Shown one piece after another: positions 1-10,352 of a stretch of 64,000 nt of DNA; within the stretch, counting starts at the first letter, position 1, and each line of letters opens with the position of its first letter. The position numbers were made by a program, and so were the translations under genes. The notes beneath the pieces are model-generated. The model saw only the letters and a list, made by a program, of their open reading frames with translations. It searched no databases and was not told where the DNA came from. This DNA comes from Pyropia yezoensis (taxonomy: Eukaryota; Rhodophyta; Bangiophyceae; Bangiales; Bangiaceae), in contig CM020618.1 in NCBI GenBank assembly GCA_009829735.1, positions 23,111,346 through 23,175,345 of the forward strand, in the 5' to 3' direction.

Positions 1-830
1 GGGAGATGCCAAAGTATCCCCCGCCGCTGAATACAAGACACCCAGGTCGACATGACCTCGAGAAGCCACTGGGTGGCCAACATGGCCCACACCAGGTGAT
101 CAGGGCCAGCCGTCAACATGACGGAGCCGACGTGGTCAAGAAACCGTGGCAGCAACGCCGGGAACCCGTAGGGGACCTCTACTTGAGGCCACCACTCGGG
201 CTTCTTCGGATAGTACTGCTCCTTACTGGCAGCAGACTGCTGAGGGAGCTCAAGTTGAGCGGAGGTCACCAAGTAGGGACCTCGCCGGAAGTCTTTCTCC
301 ATCCGCACATCAAAGTGATGAGTGTGCGGATCGGCCTCGTGGAGGTACGGGGGGCGAGTTGCCACCGCCTCCCAAGTAAAAGTCGGCAAGTCGCCGGGAC
401 CCGGGATAGTTCCCCCGCGGTCCACCATGGCCTTGGCACGCTGAACGTCCTCAACCTCCTCATCGTCCATGAAGGCAAACTGGTCCGTCCTGAAGCCGAC
501 AGGGAACCCGACCCTACGGGGATACCTCTCCCGTAGGCGGTCCCATACCCGACCCATTGCTGCGCTAAGTCGGCCACAGCGAAGAACAGTCAACCCCTCC
601 TCATAGAGAGGCCAAGCGGGGTAAAACCACCGCCCCAAGACCTCACGCGGGACAACTTGTCCCGCCTCCGGGGGAGACCCCGCCGTCAACCCAAAGCCGG
701 GTGACGCGGGAGTCCCATCCCCCGGAGCAATCGCGGAGCCCCCGCCGGAAGTCCCGGCGGGTGCTGCACCGTAGGTGGTGTCCTCCATGCGCTCGTCAAG
801 AGAGTCCGTCTCCACTCCCGGAGTCGCCAT
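1..830 (-). pseudogene. Antisense gene of element X', partial
   Basis: Homologous to the N-terminal part of the antisense gene at 18452-20395 in the other X copy and placed identically: next to the 3' LTR and opposite in direction to gag-pol. The gene would start at the ATG on the minus strand at 830 and run off the left edge. Its presence in two copies shows that the antisense gene belongs to the family and is not a chance capture by one copy. It is a fossil with about one or more breaks. Function unknown. Confidence 0.6.
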
Positions 831-1155
831 GGCTCTCCCCAAGTTGGGGAGAGACGCTCTGGCTATCGCGGCACGAGACCCGCCTCGAGTTGAGGGGGAC
901 TCGGATCGTGGGTAGACGGGTGGCCTCCCCAGCGTGGGGCGGCCCCGTGGAAGGTGAAGGGGAGGTGGTGGTGAAGGTGAAGTGTGAACCAGGGAGAGCA
1001 AGCTGCCGAGTGGGCAAGATTGAGGAGAGGGGCGGTCAACGTGACCGCCTCCACATCCGCGTTACGTACTCAAGGGGGGACAGCAAGTCGCGCCCCCAAC
1101 GCCGAGACGTGCGTTTACGCACCCCCTCACAGGGCCGACCGGGTCGGTCGGAACT

Positions 1156-1168
1156 GAGGAGAGGGGAG
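1156..1168 (+). promoter_or_regulatory. Polypurine tract of X'
   Basis: GAGGAGAGGGGAG lies directly before the LTR start TGTAGCAG at 1169. This is the usual plus-strand primer site of LTR elements and fixes the element orientation as plus. The same tract occurs, inverted, at 18118-18130. Confidence 0.75.
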
Positions 1169-1637
1169 TGTAGCAGTATTGACCCCCAGGTAGGGGGGCA
1201 ACACGTGCCATGCAAGGGGCGGCAGGCCACTAGCCTGATCCGTTCCTCCCCCTGCATTTGGGTCCATATTCTCTAAGTTTGGGATAGTTAGCTTAGTAGT
1301 ACATCCAACTTGGATTTGAGGGTTTTCTGCATTTATCGTCTTGAATTTTCGTGTGGCCCGGTGGGCAGGTGCTGGGGTGGGAGATTCTGAGTGGCGAGAT
1401 TCTGAGGGGACCCTGGGGGGATAAGGGGAGGGACAGCGGGGCTTGGCCCTGCGTCCCCGTCCCGACCAAGAAACTGTTGGACCACACACCATCCTCTTGT
1501 TTGTCAGTGGGGGGTTTGCCCCACAACAGGGACAGAGTGTGTGCGACTTGCACTTCTTCCGGTTCCCCCGACACGGGAGGCAGCCCTTGTACACCGCCCC
1601 AGCTTGGGTGCCGTGTGTGTAAGTGGTTTTTACCACA
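1169..1637 (+). repeat. 3' LTR of X'
   Basis: A 469-bp LTR beginning TGTAGCAG and ending ACCACA, homologous to the LTRs at 26550-27017 and 3430-3706 plus 17924-18117 (both in the opposite orientation). It shows numerous small differences from these, so it is not a recent duplicate. Confidence 0.85.
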
Positions 1638-3429
1638 GGCGGCTCGCTGTCCCTCTTATCGTGCATCTGGGGGAGCCTCGGCACGTTGGCCAGGTAGCCC
1701 CCCAATACCCCGAGTTGCCCCGACCCGAGTCTAACCTCGTCAGGTCGGGGGCCACTATCACTACTAATTCTACTTCCACTCACTAATCTCACACTGAAAT
1801 TCTCTCCAATCAAGGCCCTCACAAGTATGCAAAAACCCATCAGGAATCCCTCTCTCACGTGTGGATAGCGTAGTCCACCGCATCCCATTGCCGGGCACGG
1901 GCGACGGCCGCCAACCGTCACCACACGGCGGGCGTGTTCTGGCACCTGGTGCCGTCTGGTTGCAGTCCCGGGTCGGCGCCACGTCGGGGCCAGGGATGCT
2001 ACACTGCTCCCTTACCCTTTGGGCACCTAGCGCGGTCAGGTGCTGCTGTAGCCATTTCGCAACCCGGCGTAAGCTCCAATCGGTGCGCCCGGCGTCACCG
2101 ATGTAAAGATCCCCGTAGCACGAGGCCCGGCGTCATCCAGTCTCCACCAATCCGAGTAGTCGCCCGGCACGGCACCCGATTAAACGATCGTTAACGTAAC
2201 TGCCACTAGGCAACAAGAAAAACGTACGAGTGTACGGCAAAACCGCACACGAGCAGTATCACCTGCTGCTCCACCAATGTGAAATAAGTGTTGATCAGTA
2301 ATGAGGAAATGGGACCGACCGGCCGCAAGAGCGGAGAGCGACAGCTATTCCCGTTAAGACAAAGAAGACAGTCTTTCATCGCCCAGACGTTCGATGGGGA
2401 GCAAGCCAGCCAGACGGGGGCGGCGTGCTCCTCGTCGAAGTTGAAACGAAAAATCATGCTGGTCGGTCGACCGAGGGAAGGCCAGACGGCCGATCGCTAC
2501 GAGCATGGCAAACCACACAAAGATCTCTCGAAAGCAAGGACCGATAAACAATTCAAAGCGAAGGTAGTCCCCCAAAGGGTGAGCCACAAGCGGTCAAAGA
2601 CCAACAAGGTTGGGGCCACCAGTCAGGGGGGCTGCAAGTCCGTAATTACCGGAATTCGGTACAAACGGCGGATATGCTACAGTATGGTCGCTATTCATGT
2701 TGACCAGCCATCCCGACAAGGACCAGTACGTGACCTGCTTAGCTGCCAGCCCGTTCGCTCGAAAGCGTCCCTGGCCGCAGTACTCATAGCTTGTCAGCGC
2801 TACCCGCGCACCCGTGTCGCTCGCTTCTGATGCAATCAAGGCGCCCTCGGGGTTGTCATCTGCGCCGGCGGGCAGCGCGGGTCCCCTTACTGATCCCCAA
2901 AGAACCTAGTACCATCTACAGGCTCAGCCAGCACGGCGAGAGGCAGCGTCCCAGGCTTCGCGACTTCAGCTGGCCCTCCAGCTGTACCGGTGAAGAGTCG
3001 GATGCGCGTACGGTTGTGCCTTTTCCATGTACCCAGAGACACTCGCTGAGGGTTCCCTGGGTTGCCCAACGTCCAGCGTGAGCAGAAGCATTCTGGTTGT
3101 TCTGACGACATGTGGATGAGCAGCGGTTGTCGATTGAAGGGGGGAGGGGGAGCAGCGGCGGCAGTGGACAGTGGAAGGGGGGGTGGAGGGGGGGCGCTCG
3201 ATGATGGCTGATCGACCGCCTGGTCAACCGCCGCAGTCGGGTCGAAGCGTGCGTGCGTGCAGCTAACGTTGGACGGTGGAGAGTGAGCGGCGGCCTGAAG
3301 TGGCTCCCGAAAAGTAGTCGTATACGCGCAAGCCATTCACGTCGGCCAATGGGCGTTCAGAGTCACATAGGGGACGTCCCATTCCGGAAGCTACTATGGA
3401 GCAACGCGGATGCAAATTTGAAGCCCGGT
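1638..3429. other. Spacer between two X elements; no gene seen
   Basis: No reading frame here resembles a known protein; the ORFs of 70-180 codons overlap on both strands without domain features. The one recognisable item is a primer-binding-site-like sequence at 2262-2276, next to a TGT boundary at 2278. This suggests that an older LTR element in minus orientation occupies at least the middle of the spacer. Confidence 0.4.
2262..2276 (-). promoter_or_regulatory. Primer-binding-site-like sequence of a third, decayed LTR element
   Basis: On the minus strand this reads TGGTGGAGCAGCAGG, the first 15 nt of the primer-binding sites of family X (26529-26547) and family Z (60822-60840). As in those, it sits one base from a putative LTR edge (TGT on the plus strand at 2278). 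The matching LTR would extend rightwards from 2278, but I could not find its other end before 3429. Confidence 0.5.
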
Positions 3430-3706
3430 TGAACGGCAAAAACCATTTGCACACACGGCACCCAAGTTGGGGCGGTGTACAAGGGCTGCCTCCCGTGTCG
3501 GGGGAACCGGAAGAAGTGCAAGTCGCACACACTCTGTCCCTGTTGTGGGGCAAACCCCCCACTGACAAACAAGAGGATGGTGTGTGGTCCAACAGTTTCT
3601 TGGTCGGGACGGGGACGCAGGGCCAAGCCCCGCTGTCCCTCCCCTTATCCCCCCAGGGTCCCCTCAGAATCTCGCCACTCAGAATCTCCCACCCCAGCAC
3701 CTGCCC
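3430..3706 (-). repeat. 3' LTR of X, distal part
   Basis: About 277 bp matching the LTR at 26550-26825. It stops at 3706 where the chromovirus was inserted; the rest of this LTR is at 17924-18117. The outer few bases differ from the TGTGGC terminus of the other LTR, so the exact outer boundary is uncertain by a few bases. Confidence 0.85.
3702..3706. repeat. Target-site duplication TGCCC, left
   Basis: TGCCC before the chromovirus array is repeated at 17919-17923 after it. The uninterrupted site is visible in the other X LTR near 26820 (CCTGCCCACCGGG), where TGCCC occurs once. Five bp is the usual length for Ty3/gypsy integration. Confidence 0.95.
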
Positions 3707-4352
3707 TGTAAGGATTTGCCCCTTAAATCCGCACCCGGAACCCAGGGGATATGGACTGGGACCTCTCCTTACATGTCCGGCCCCGATAACTCCCCCCAGG
3801 ACACATCAATTCCTCACTACCCTGGGCGACACCACGCTGTATCCCTGACATTTTGCGGACGTCGGCCGACCGCACGAAAGCCGCCGTCAACGCACTGTCG
3901 GAACCCTGTCATGGACGTCGAAACTCGACAGCGAGGAGCGAGTGACATCGTCCACCAACCACGGGTGGACATCCCCGTCTGTGCTGCCTGAATTTTATTC
4001 TCTGCGCTGCTTGAAAGCTGGCATCAAGGACCAGTCACATGATTCACCGACACTGAGGACACCGCACATCCTCGCTGGCGGCTGAGTGCGATATGACTGG
4101 CTCGCCGGCTTTTGGATTGATTGAATTTTGCCTTGCTGGCCCTTACAGCCAGTCGGACCTTCTGGCCGACGGGCGTGTGGAGCCGGCTGGTGGGGCGCGC
4201 TGCGCGTCATCCACGGGACCTCCTTCGTTTCGGACAAACCGGGGCTGCACTCCTTTAGTGCGCACGCCCGCCCATGCTGTGTTCTGAGAGACATGCTTTG
4301 TTTTTGGACCGTTCTGTGCCTACCGGCGGTGCGATGGGGAAACGCATGCTTT

Positions 4353-4371
4353 GGGGCACCTCGGGTGCCCC
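4353..4371. repeat. Palindrome upstream of the LTR TATA box
   Basis: GGGGCACC and GGTGCCCC form perfect 8-bp arms around a 3-base loop, nine bases before the TATA box. The same palindrome is in LTRs B and C. It could be a binding site for a dimeric regulator; no function is shown. Confidence 0.6.
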
Positions 4372-4379
4372 GACGCGAG

Positions 4380-4386
4380 TATATAG
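4380..4386 (+). promoter_or_regulatory. TATA box in LTR A
   Basis: TATATAG in a GC-rich setting within the LTR, the expected core promoter for the element transcript. Confidence 0.65.
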
Positions 4387-4628
4387 TGCGTGGATGTCGG
4401 CGCCACCGGGGGAGACGAGAGGGGCAACCACAGACACAGACCAAAGACACTGTTTACCTTTGTACCCTCGATCCCCACCGACGTCGCGCCCATCTTCTTC
4501 CCCAGACCCACCCCCGTCGAGTCCACCGTCCTCTTCCCCGTGCCCCGCCGCCCCATTGGCTCGCAGGGCCCGCTGACACCCCCACGAGTACGTTGAGGGC
4601 TCCCCGGTTTTAGGTGGGTCCTCACATG

Positions 4629-4635
4629 TGGTAGC
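4629..4635 (+). promoter_or_regulatory. Possible primer-binding site, internal copy 1
   Basis: TGGTAGC begins two bases after LTR A. It matches the first seven bases of the usual initiator-Met tRNA primer site, but the match stops there, so the primer is uncertain. The same sequence is at 11275-11281 in copy 2. Confidence 0.35.
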
Positions 4636-4899
4636 TTCCGATTGTTCGACTTTCTACCTGGCGGTGACTGCGATTCCGTGCGTGATTTGGACCTCCCTGC
4701 GATTGTGACGTCGTTGCCCCCTGCGTTCGGCTTGCCACGGGCATTGTAATACGAACGCAGTGGGTTCCGCGAATCACACCGAAAGAATATTTCCCTGACA
4801 CTGCCATCGCGCTTGATGTCACGGAATTTTTCTTTTTGGTCAACCGATTGTTGAATCCCACTGAGTTCCAAATCAGGTTCCGAATATTCTACCTCGGAT

Positions 4900-5604
4900 G
4901 TGGCGGCCGCGTCGGCATCCTCCGGCACGACGGCCCGCAACACGGTGGCCACGTCACGTGGAAACCCTGAGACCCGCGCACCCCCGACGACCCGCGCACC
5001 CCCGACGATCCGCGGCGCTGGTACAGCGCGCGGCTCGTCGGCACGCGGCAGTCCGTCGGCACGCGGCCCTGTGGGAGGGCACCACCACCCGGGGGCACGC
5101 AGCCCCCCGGCGGGCGCCTTCTCCACCTCCACCCAGGCGGCCCCCCCGCACCTATCCCTGCTGGGGCGGACCGCCCCCAAGCCCCCCCTCTCGGGCAAGG
5201 GCAAGGGCCCGGCCTCGGCGGGCACAGCGGCCCGGACGAACCGGCGCCTGCTGCTACCCCCGCAGGAACCGGCGCGCCGTTTCATCGCGCCGCCCCCCCC
5301 GCTGATTGGGCAAATTAAGCCGACCACCGCGCGGGCGGTGGAACAGCGCGAACAGCGACGAATCGCCAAGGCCCGCCGCATCCCACTGGGCACACACCAG
5401 TGTAAGCCCCGCGGTGTGACGTGCAACAGCCTATCGGTGTTGCGCGACCATCGCAACTCACGTCGGCATCGCAATACTGTCAACCGCCCTTCCACTCTCC
5501 CACGCTGCGATCTCTGTGGGCGTGAATTTGATTCGGTGGTTCAATTTGAAAGCCACTTGCGTGGCAAGGCGCTCCACCGCCAGCTGGCGCGGGGCACCGA
5601 TTGA
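4900..5604 (+). CDS. Extra ORF upstream of gag with U1/JAZ-type zinc fingers (copy 1)
   Basis: A frame of about 234 codons between the 5' LTR and gag, identical in copy 2. The first two thirds are rich in Ala, Pro, Arg and Thr and look disordered. The C-terminus has a C-x2-C-x12-H-x5-H finger (about residues 201-228, CDLCGREF then HLRGKALH), the pattern of U1/JAZ-type fingers that bind RNA or double-stranded RNA, preceded by a related segment (about 166-192, with TCNSL and HRNSRRH). No ATG precedes it in frame, so how it is started is unclear; it may be an exon joined to a leader. Ty3/gypsy elements normally have nothing coding here. An RNA- or DNA-binding accessory role is inference. Confidence 0.55.
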   Translation: MAAASASSGTTARNTVATSRGNPETRAPPTTRAPPTIRGAGTARGSSARGSPSARGPVGGHHHPGARSPPAGAFSTSTQAAPPHLSLLGRTAPKPPLSGKGKGPASAGTAARTNRRLLLPPQEPARRFIAPPPPLIGQIKPTTARAVEQREQRRIAKARRIPLGTHQCKPRGVTCNSLSVLRDHRNSRRHRNTVNRPSTLPRCDLCGREFDSVVQFESHLRGKALHRQLARGTD

Positions 5605-5947
5605 CAACCTCCATTGATCTACCGCGAGAGCCCGATTTTCCCCCTCTGATCTCCCCCCCGCGTGAGAATCCGACGAGACCGACTCGGGCCCGAGCGCGGA
5701 AGCCGACCGAAAATCCGATTGCGCGCCCTCGAGCGATTTGCTTGTGATTGGATTGAACGAAATAGTGTTGCACGCTCTTGATCTCGTCACCGCGATCCCT
5801 CGGCACTTGACCAATTGTTGCGCGCCACTACGTTGCTTGACCAAATTTCTTACACAAATCTATCCGGAGTTCGACTGGGCATTTCTTGGAAGTCCAGGGC
5901 GCTCTGTCCTGTGAAATTGTAACTTCTGGAGTTAACTCCTGGAAACG

Positions 5948-6826
5948 ATGGACCCCTCGAGTATTGCGGGCGGGACCCCGGTCACTTCTGGGTCGACATC
6001 CGGCACCCCCAGTGTCGAGGCATGGAATCAGCTTACGATATTTGTGACGCAAATGCGTGACGAGCTCGAGGCACACAAGGTGGAATTGGAAGACACGAAG
6101 CAGCAGCTCGCCGAGACCAAGGCGAAAGCAGCCCGCGAGAACGCAAAATCCGCGCGGCCGAACAAGCCCGGGCTGTTCTCTGGCAAACCCGGGACCATTG
6201 AAGCGTGGTGCTCCTACATGGACTCCTACGTCCGGCTGAGTGAACCCGCCGAAGCGTGTCGTGTCGCTTGCACCTATCTCGATGGAGAAGCGTTCAACTG
6301 GTGGCATACCTATAGTCAGACTACAGACGTTTCGAGCTGGGACGCCTTCCGTGCTGCACTCATCCGGCGCTTCAGTCCCCTGAACAAGACGCAGGCGGCA
6401 CGGGACAAGCTGCACGCATGGCGACAGATTAAGGACGTCGGGACGTTTAACAAGACTTTCTTGAGCGTCGTCGTGGACATCCCAGACATCACTGAAGCGG
6501 AAAAGATTGACCGCTACACGCGAGGTCTGAAGCGGGACATCTGGCAGGCACTGTGCCTCAAGAACTACACTGAACTCGAGCCTCTAATGACAGACGCCCT
6601 GCGCGTAGAAGCTGCCAAGGCTGGAGCCTCGCGCTTCACGAACAACCTCAGCAGCACCTCTGGGAAGCCGTCTGCGACGGGTGTCGTCCCCATGGACATT
6701 TCCAGCATCAAGGTCGAGAAGCTCACGCCCGAGGAGCGCCAGCGCTGTATGCGCGAGGGACTCTGCCTTCGCTGTCGCGAAAAGGGGCACCTGGCAAAGG
6801 ACTGCCCAAAAGGCCAGCGGAACTGA
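5948..6826 (+). CDS. gag: Gag, chromovirus copy 1
   Basis: 292 aa capsid/nucleocapsid protein. An acidic/basic coiled-coil-like stretch (about residues 35-70, [19 protein letters not shown]) precedes the retrotransposon gag core (about 80-210, with the [13 protein letters not shown] and [11 protein letters not shown] motifs). The C-terminus has a CCHC zinc knuckle [14 protein letters not shown] at about 273-286, which binds the element RNA. The ATG at 5948 is the first in frame after the leader. The reading frame is open and identical in copy 2. Confidence 0.92.
   Translation: MDPSSIAGGTPVTSGSTSGTPSVEAWNQLTIFVTQMRDELEAHKVELEDTKQQLAETKAKAARENAKSARPNKPGLFSGKPGTIEAWCSYMDSYVRLSEPAEACRVACTYLDGEAFNWWHTYSQTTDVSSWDAFRAALIRRFSPLNKTQAARDKLHAWRQIKDVGTFNKTFLSVVVDIPDITEAEKIDRYTRGLKRDIWQALCLKNYTELEPLMTDALRVEAAKAGASRFTNNLSSTSGKPSATGVVPMDISSIKVEKLTPEERQRCMREGLCLRCREKGHLAKDCPKGQRN
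6805..6811 (+). promoter_or_regulatory. Candidate -1 frameshift heptamer, copy 1
   Basis: C CCA AAA in the gag frame fits the X XXY YYZ rule and lies directly after the zinc knuckle, inside the gag/pol overlap. It is repeated at 13451-13457. No downstream pseudoknot was worked out. Confidence 0.5.
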
Positions 6827-6849
6827 AGCAGCAACCGTCGTCAACAACG

Positions 6850-9800
6850 GTGAAAGATGCTCCTTTGGTTCCGGAAAACAAATCGTCACCCTTTGAAGGC
6901 CCGCTTCTCGGGCTATTGCTTTCTACTGCTTCTGTCAATGGCCATGTTGTAAAGGTGCTGTTCGACGACGGGTCTCCCATCAACGTCGTCTCCAGGCGCC
7001 TCATGAAAACCCTGAATGTCAAGACCACTGAAACGGACTTCGCGGCAAACATGCCCGATGGACGTTCCCATGTACTCGCTGAAACCATTGAACCCTTAGA
7101 GATTCACATCGGCCTTTACCAAGAACGACTACGGTTCGCCGTATGCGACCTCAGTGCGTACGACGTTATCCTCGGTAAGAAATGGCGCGATGACAAGGGC
7201 GCCAAGATCAACAACAAGAAGAACAAGATATCCTTTAAGTTCAACCACAAGAATATTTCTATCACCGCCTCCCTCAAGAAACCGGAGGGCCTCATTAGCC
7301 GGCAACGACTCGCGCGTGACCTCATCCAAAGGAACCCTGTATTCGCCATCTACCTGCAGTCTGAAGACCCCTCAAGCAGCTTTGACATCAACTCCATCAT
7401 TATGGGAGAAGCTGAAGACATAAATGAAGTCCAACAGATTCTCAAGGAGTACGCTGACGTCTTCCCGGCTGAGCTCCCCGACGGACTCCCTCCCGAGCGT
7501 AGTCACAAGTTTAGCATCAAGCTGACCGACGACGTTGAACCACGTCGCAGCGGTATTTACCGCCTCTCCGAGTGGGAACTCGATGAACTCAAGACGCAAC
7601 TTGCGACCCTGATTCGGAAGGGATTCATCCAGCCAAGGGCCTCACCGTGGGGCTCCTCCGTTCTATTTGCGGCGAAGAAGGACGGCGGCTGGCGGATGTG
7701 CATCGACTACCGAGCATTGAACAAGGCCACCATCAAGAATGCGTATCCTCTACCACGTATCGATGACATCTTTGATCAACTACGAAAGGCCAAGTATTTC
7801 ACGAAGATTGACCTCCGCTCTGGCTACCACCAGATCCGGCTGGACCCTGACACCATCCCATTGACGGCGTTCCGGACCAAGTATGGATTCTACGAGTTTA
7901 CTGTGCTACCCTTCGGACTGACGAACGCCCCCGCAGTCTTCATGAACTTGATGAACGATGTGTTCAGACCCTACCTGTACGACTTCATCTGCGTCTACTT
8001 AGACGACATTTTGATCTACAGCGAAACCTACGAGGATCATCTGAAGCACCTGAGAAAACCCCTGGCCAAGCTACGAGACCACAAGCTTTACGCCAAGGCG
8101 AGTAAGTGCCAATTCGCTCGAACCACTGTCGATTACCTCGGCCACGTCATATCTGACGCAGGCTTTTCCATGGAGGACCAGAAGGTCCAAGCCATTCGGA
8201 CGTGGGCAACCCCCAAGAGCAAGAAGGACGTGCAGTCCTTCCTCGGTATGGTCAACTTCTATCGCCGATTTATCAAGGGAATGGCCGCAGTTGCTACCCC
8301 TCTTACGAGGTTGACGGGGAAGGTCGACTTTGAGTGGACGCCGGACGCCCAAAAAGCCTTCGAGCAGCTGCGGACTCTGACAACAAGTGCACCGGTACTA
8401 AGGCCGTTTGACAAACGATATCCCATCTACGTGTCTACTGATGCCAGCGGGTATGCTATTGGCGCAGTCATCGAACAAGACGACGAAAAGGGACGGCGTC
8501 CAGTGGCATTCTTCTCCCTGACCTTGAATATCCACGAACAACGCTACAGCATCCACGAACGTGAGCTGCTCGCAGTGGTCCAAGCCATCCGGCACTGGCG
8601 CTGCTACCTCCACGGAAGACCCTTTGAGGTCCATACCGACCACGAGTCCCCGAGATACCTGCGAACCCAAGAAAGGCTGAACGACCGCCAAGTCAAGTGG
8701 CTTGAACTTCTGGACCAATTCCAGTTCAAGATTGTCCCGATCAAAGGCATCTCCAACGCCGTAGCTGATGCCCTTTCCAGGCAACCCCAAGATGCCCCTG
8801 ACAAGCACGAACCCAACCAAGATCTCCTTAGTCGCGTGCTGACCAAGACCATTGACGAAACCCTCAAGAAAACTGAAATCAACAACCTCATGACCATCAA
8901 CCAAAGTGATCAAGACCTTGCCACCCTAGAACAAGAGTACAAAGCGGACCCCGAATTTGCCGACCTAGCCAAGGATCCGGTATCTCCCTACCGGTTTCAT
9001 ATGAGGTTGTTGAAACGCGGTGACCGTACGTGCATCCCCGCTGGTACTCTACGTCAAAGACTCCTCCACGACTACCATGACGTCCCGTGCCAAGGGCACA
9101 TGGGAGTGAAGAAAACCACCAAGGCCGTTGCTTCCAATTACTACTGGAAGTCTATGCGGCAGGACATCCAAAGATACGTACAATCATGTGATTCGTGCCA
9201 GCGGAACAAGGCTAGCACTCATTCACCTCTGGGTCATCTCAAACCACTCGAACCCCCAAGCCAAAGATGGGCAAGTGTCTCCATGAACTTTATCACCCCA
9301 CTGCGACTGACACCACGAGGCCACAACGGCATTTATGTCGTTGTTGACCGACTCACCAAGATGATTCGCCTGGCACTAATGAAGCCGGAATGTACAGCGC
9401 CGGTCACAGCTCAGCTTTACCACGATCACGCCTATCGCAACCACGGCCTACCTCAAGAAGTCGTCTGTGACCGCGACCCCATCTTTTTCTCCAACTTCTG
9501 GCGGTCACTGACAAAGATCCTCAAGGTCAAGATCAAAGCCTCATCGGCCTACCACCCGCAGACGGACGGCCAAACTGAGATTATGAACAAGAAAATTGAA
9601 GAAATCCTCAGAAACTTCGTCAACCATCATCAAGGCGACTGGGATCTTTTCCTCGTTGGCGCGGAAGTTGCGTACAACCGGTCACCTAATGCCGTAACTA
9701 CGTACTCTCTATTTTTCTTGAACTACGGGTTTGAACCAAGGACCGTGCCTATGGACATCCTCGACAGCAGGGACTCAAATCTTCCTGCTGTGTCGGATTG

Positions 9801-10341
9801 GCTATCCAGCCTCCACGATGCTCAAAAGACGGCTATCGCCGCCATCAAGAGCGCAAATGAGACGCGCGCGGCGAACGCAAACCGTCATCGCCGACCATGC
9901 ACAATCGCTGTGGGCGACCACGTACTCCTCAGCACCAAGAACCTCTTGCCCGACGCTTTTCAAGGCGCTCGTAAGCTGATGCCCAAATACTCCGGACCCT
10001 ACAAAGTCACGGAGAGCATCAATGACGTCACGTTCCGTCTCGATCTTCCTCAAGCTGTCCTCGATCGCAAAGTTCACAACGCCTTCTATGCCAGCGTCCT
10101 GAAGCCGTACCGCGCTGATCCCTATGGTCGACTCCCTCCCGTTCCACCCCCGGTTACATTTCCGGATGGCTCGGTCGAGTATGAAGTGGACTCCATTATA
10201 CGGTCACGAAAGCGCCGTGGACGACTGCAGTACCTCGTCAAATGGAAAGGCTGCGACATCAGCGAGAACTCTTGGCTGACAAAGCAAGACCTTGTGAACG
10301 CCCCTGAAGTTTTAGACGCGTTTCTTCGACGCGCGTCCTAA
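6850..10341 (+). CDS. pol: Pol polyprotein with chromodomain, copy 1
   Basis: At least 1163 aa, open through the end of gag in the -1 frame relative to it. Order: aspartic protease (about residues 15-110), reverse transcriptase with YLDD at 383-386, RNase H (about 520-640, [12 protein letters not shown]), integrase zinc-binding region (about 735-790, CDSCQRNK), integrase core (about 800-960, [10 protein letters not shown]), and a C-terminal chromodomain (about 1110-1160, [15 protein letters not shown]). Chromodomains of this group usually direct integration to heterochromatin. The first codon given is GTG; gag-pol frames overlap and a C CCA AAA heptamer lies at 6805-6811, so production by -1 frameshifting, as known in the family, is likely. 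Confidence 0.93.
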   Translation: MKDAPLVPENKSSPFEGPLLGLLLSTASVNGHVVKVLFDDGSPINVVSRRLMKTLNVKTTETDFAANMPDGRSHVLAETIEPLEIHIGLYQERLRFAVCDLSAYDVILGKKWRDDKGAKINNKKNKISFKFNHKNISITASLKKPEGLISRQRLARDLIQRNPVFAIYLQSEDPSSSFDINSIIMGEAEDINEVQQILKEYADVFPAELPDGLPPERSHKFSIKLTDDVEPRRSGIYRLSEWELDELKTQLATLIRKGFIQPRASPWGSSVLFAAKKDGGWRMCIDYRALNKATIKNAYPLPRIDDIFDQLRKAKYFTKIDLRSGYHQIRLDPDTIPLTAFRTKYGFYEFTVLPFGLTNAPAVFMNLMNDVFRPYLYDFICVYLDDILIYSETYEDHLKHLRKPLAKLRDHKLYAKASKCQFARTTVDYLGHVISDAGFSMEDQKVQAIRTWATPKSKKDVQSFLGMVNFYRRFIKGMAAVATPLTRLTGKVDFEWTPDAQKAFEQLRTLTTSAPVLRPFDKRYPIYVSTDASGYAIGAVIEQDDEKGRRPVAFFSLTLNIHEQRYSIHERELLAVVQAIRHWRCYLHGRPFEVHTDHESPRYLRTQERLNDRQVKWLELLDQFQFKIVPIKGISNAVADALSRQPQDAPDKHEPNQDLLSRVLTKTIDETLKKTEINNLMTINQSDQDLATLEQEYKADPEFADLAKDPVSPYRFHMRLLKRGDRTCIPAGTLRQRLLHDYHDVPCQGHMGVKKTTKAVASNYYWKSMRQDIQRYVQSCDSCQRNKASTHSPLGHLKPLEPPSQRWASVSMNFITPLRLTPRGHNGIYVVVDRLTKMIRLALMKPECTAPVTAQLYHDHAYRNHGLPQEVVCDRDPIFFSNFWRSLTKILKVKIKASSAYHPQTDGQTEIMNKKIEEILRNFVNHHQGDWDLFLVGAEVAYNRSPNAVTTYSLFFLNYGFEPRTVPMDILDSRDSNLPAVSDWLSSLHDAQKTAIAAIKSANETRAANANRHRRPCTIAVGDHVLLSTKNLLPDAFQGARKLMPKYSGPYKVTESINDVTFRLDLPQAVLDRKVHNAFYASVLKPYRADPYGRLPPVPPPVTFPDGSVEYEVDSIIRSRKRRGRLQYLVKWKGCDISENSWLTKQDLVNAPEVLDAFLRRAS

Positions 10342-10352
10342 GGGGGGGGAGG
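10340..10352 (+). promoter_or_regulatory. Polypurine tract, copy 1
   Basis: AAGGGGGGGGAGG ends directly at the LTR B start TGTAAGG; the plus-strand primer site of the element. Confidence 0.85.

Larger units (their letters stand above)
1..1637 (+). mobile_element. LTR retrotransposon family X, copy X' (3' end only)
   Basis: The right-hand end of a Ty3/gypsy-type element whose left part lies outside the window. The sequence matches the reverse complement of the 3' end of the X copy at 18118-19300, including the polypurine tract and the whole LTR. The order is internal antisense-gene region (1-1155), polypurine tract (1156-1168), 3' LTR (1169-1637). It lies tail to tail with the X copy that starts at 3430. 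It is a broken, old copy; the target duplication cannot be tested because the other end is not in the window. Confidence 0.85.
3707..4626 (+). repeat. LTR A (5' LTR of the array)
   Basis: 920 bp, TGTAAGG at the start and CTCACA at the end. It holds a hairpin (4353-4371) just before a TATATAG box at 4380, so the U3/R boundary is expected near 4410. It differs from LTRs B and C at about six positions, all within its first 130 bp; the remainder looked identical. Confidence 0.95.

Noticed and set aside
4320-5495. Minus-strand ORF of 391 codons spanning the LTR A edge, repeated at 10966-12141
   Set aside because: It crosses the LTR boundary, has no domain, and is the shadow of the plus-strand zinc-finger ORF in GC-rich sequence.
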